Shown piece after piece: positions 41,478-42,506 of a stretch of DNA of 42,506 bases (the stretch's first letter is position 1; each line of letters starts with the position of its first letter). The notes below the pieces were generated by a model. It had not been told where the DNA came from and did no database searches. It saw nothing but the letters and a program-made list of their open reading frames with translations. A program made the position numbers and the translations under genes. The stretch lies in contig JAUNSC010000030.1 of NCBI GenBank assembly GCA_030539395.1, forward strand, positions 1 to 42,506, in the 5' to 3' direction. The DNA is from Eubacteriales bacterium (GTDB lineage Bacteria; Bacillota; Clostridia; Lachnospirales; Lachnospiraceae).

Positions 41478-41862
41478 GGGGCAAGAAAAAAGATATGGAC
41501 ATTCATGCGGGGGATGACTAAAAAAAACGCATTTTCAGACATTTTTAGGAAAATACCTAAAAAACAGACATAGGGACGGAGAATGTCCATTGAGGGTGTA
41601 TACCGCGGAATTAAAGTGCTTGCCTGGGCTGCTGTCGGTTCATTAATTGCGACCACTGTCGTCTGCGAAGTTCCAATGGTTGCAGCGGCATTTGAATTCA
41701 GTTCTGTGGGGATTAGTGGGTATGTTCTGGCAATCCAAAACAGAAACTGGGCAAACTCAGGTAAAATGTCTGGTTTTTAGATATTCTACCTGAGTTTGCC
41801 CATATTAAAAAGCCCGCCTGGGTTATAGAATACAGACATGAAACAGAAAAGAGGTGAATCCA
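41478..41862. other. Intergenic region between divergent DUF308 genes with repeated motif
   Basis: No supported gene. Contains a palindrome TTTTTAGG 41541-41548 / CCTAAAAA 41555-41562, the 7-mer CAGACAT at 41535-41541, 41564-41570 and 41833-41839 and its inverse ATGTCTG at 41766-41772, and a 16-bp perfect inverted repeat at 41748-41802. A 65-codon frame at 41583-41780 runs through the repeat and lacks a ribosome binding site, so it was not called. Confidence 0.55.
41748..41802. repeat. Perfect 16-bp inverted repeat with 23-nt loop
   Basis: 41748-41763 is the exact inverse complement of 41787-41802. Neither side has a long T-run, so it is not a clear terminator. The loop contains ATGTCTGGTTTTTAGA, related to the motif at 41555-41570. 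Could be an operator, a mobile-element end or an RNA structure. Confidence 0.75.
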
Positions 41863-42435
41863 TTGAAAAAACTTCGTATAGCACGGGATGGCTATATTCT
41901 GATTTCCATCATTTTTTATATAGCAGGTATTATCTACATAGCTGTGTCACCCGTATCGCCTTTAGTGATCTGTATATGCAGCGGAATTATACTGATTGCC
42001 TACGGCATCGTCAAGATTATTGGATATTGTTCCGATGATTTGTATGATCTGGCATTTCAATATGATCTTGCCTGCGGGATACTGCTGATTGTGGTGGGAA
42101 TCATCGCGCTGGGATGTAACTTACGAGTTCAACAGTATCTGTCACCGGCTTTGGGACTTCTAATCCTGGTGGATGCTGTTTTAAAAGTCCAGACATCCAA
42201 GGATGCAAGGAAATTTGGATTAGAAACCTGGAACTGGATATTGACATTCTCAATCATTGCGGGTGTTTTCGGAGTTCTGATTATTGTAAAACCGTTTTCA
42301 GGAATTCGTTCCAGCCATGTTATTGACGGGTGCGGGCTGCTGGTGGAAGGGCTCATGAATCACCTGACGGTCAGGGAAACCGTTAAAATAACGAACGGCG
42401 TTTCATCGCCGGATAAGGAAACAGCAGACAAGTAA
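41863..42435 (+). CDS. DUF308/HdeD-like membrane protein (copy 2)
   Basis: 190-residue paralogue of the 40872 gene, with the same pattern of hydrophobic pairs (GYILISIIFYIAGIIYIAV; LVICICSGIILIAYGIVKIIGYC; YDLAFQYDLACGILLIVVGIIAL). The shared stretch IAYGIVKIIGY / VVFGIVKILGY and FQYDLA in both copies shows common ancestry. Probable start is TTG 41863, 6 nt after AGAGGTG; a GTG at 41854 overlaps that ribosome binding site and is less likely. The tail (GVSSPDKETADK) is hydrophilic. It is transcribed away from copy 1, sharing the repeat-rich intergenic region, and is followed by another gene start at 42491. Confidence 0.8.
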   Translation: MKKLRIARDGYILISIIFYIAGIIYIAVSPVSPLVICICSGIILIAYGIVKIIGYCSDDLYDLAFQYDLACGILLIVVGIIALGCNLRVQQYLSPALGLLILVDAVLKVQTSKDARKFGLETWNWILTFSIIAGVFGVLIIVKPFSGIRSSHVIDGCGLLVEGLMNHLTVRETVKITNGVSSPDKETADK

Positions 42436-42490
42436 GTAAAGTAGACATGCCAAATAAAACAACCGGATAAAATTAAGGAGGAAAATTACC

Positions 42491-42506
42491 ATGGATGTAT
42501 CAACAA
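42491..42506 (+). CDS. Start of an unidentified gene (3'-truncated by window edge)
   Basis: ATG at 42491 follows AAGGAGG at about 42475-42481 with good spacing, 55 nt after the DUF308 stop. Only MDVST is visible, too little to identify. The strong ribosome binding site supports a real gene. Confidence 0.55.

Noticed and set aside
41583-41780. 65-codon frame with a hydrophobic segment between the DUF308 genes
   Set aside because: No ribosome binding site, no recognised family, and it runs into the 16-bp inverted repeat; possible but unsupported.

Overview
The window reads as a chromosome segment from an anaerobic, low-to-mid-GC Gram-positive of the class Clostridia, most likely a gut Lachnospiraceae member. 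The basis is gene order (infB-rbfA-nrnA-truB-ribF-rpsO-pnp; yhiN-like-cmk-ispH-rpsA; a biotin-dependent Na+ pump operon; a NifU-like/GGGtGRT pair), strong AGGAGG ribosome binding sites, sigma-A-type promoters and protein style. Genus is not resolved. No rRNA, tRNA or CRISPR was recognised.

Layout. 1-7.9 kb: translation and RNA metabolism genes on the + strand; IF-2 lacks its start because it runs off the left edge; rpsO has its own near-consensus promoter and a structured leader, and pnp has a long leader hairpin. 8.1-13.7 kb: cell envelope and chromosome genes (two D-Ala-D-Ala carboxypeptidases flanking a metallophosphoesterase, scpA-scpB and a zinc phospholipase-like protein). 13.7-19.2 kb: a five-gene operon for a biotin-dependent decarboxylase/Na+ pump that carries two different carboxyltransferases (an acyl-CoA type and an oxaloacetate/pyruvate 5S type), ended by a strong terminator. 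19.2-23.3 kb: flavoprotein, cmk, ispH and rpsA. 23.3-25.3 kb: divergent yprB-like nuclease and a secreted 3D-domain protein. 25.4-27.2 kb: NifU-like scaffold protein plus GGGtGRT protein, a conserved pair of unknown function.

From 27.2 kb the window becomes accessory in character: scars of a toxin-antitoxin module and probably of a mobile element, a MarR-controlled MATE pump with a clear operator, ArsR plus a TauE/SafE exporter, and a broken metallo-beta-lactamase-fold gene. Then comes a four-gene minus-strand operon (lipase-like hydrolase, glycerol kinase, malate/lactate dehydrogenase-like enzyme, malic enzyme) divergent from a TetR regulator with a paired operator. pgsA follows. The last part is a minus-strand cluster of a DUF308/HdeD membrane protein, two 2-hydroxyacyl-CoA dehydratase/double-cubane-like proteins and their ATP-dependent activase (frameshifted near its C-terminus), facing a second DUF308 protein on the + strand.

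The best candidates for undescribed biology are the NifU-like/GGGtGRT pair, the dual-carboxyltransferase pump, and the DUF308-led activase/dehydratase-like cluster with its repeated intergenic motif. All functional assignments come from reading motifs by eye; no database search was run.
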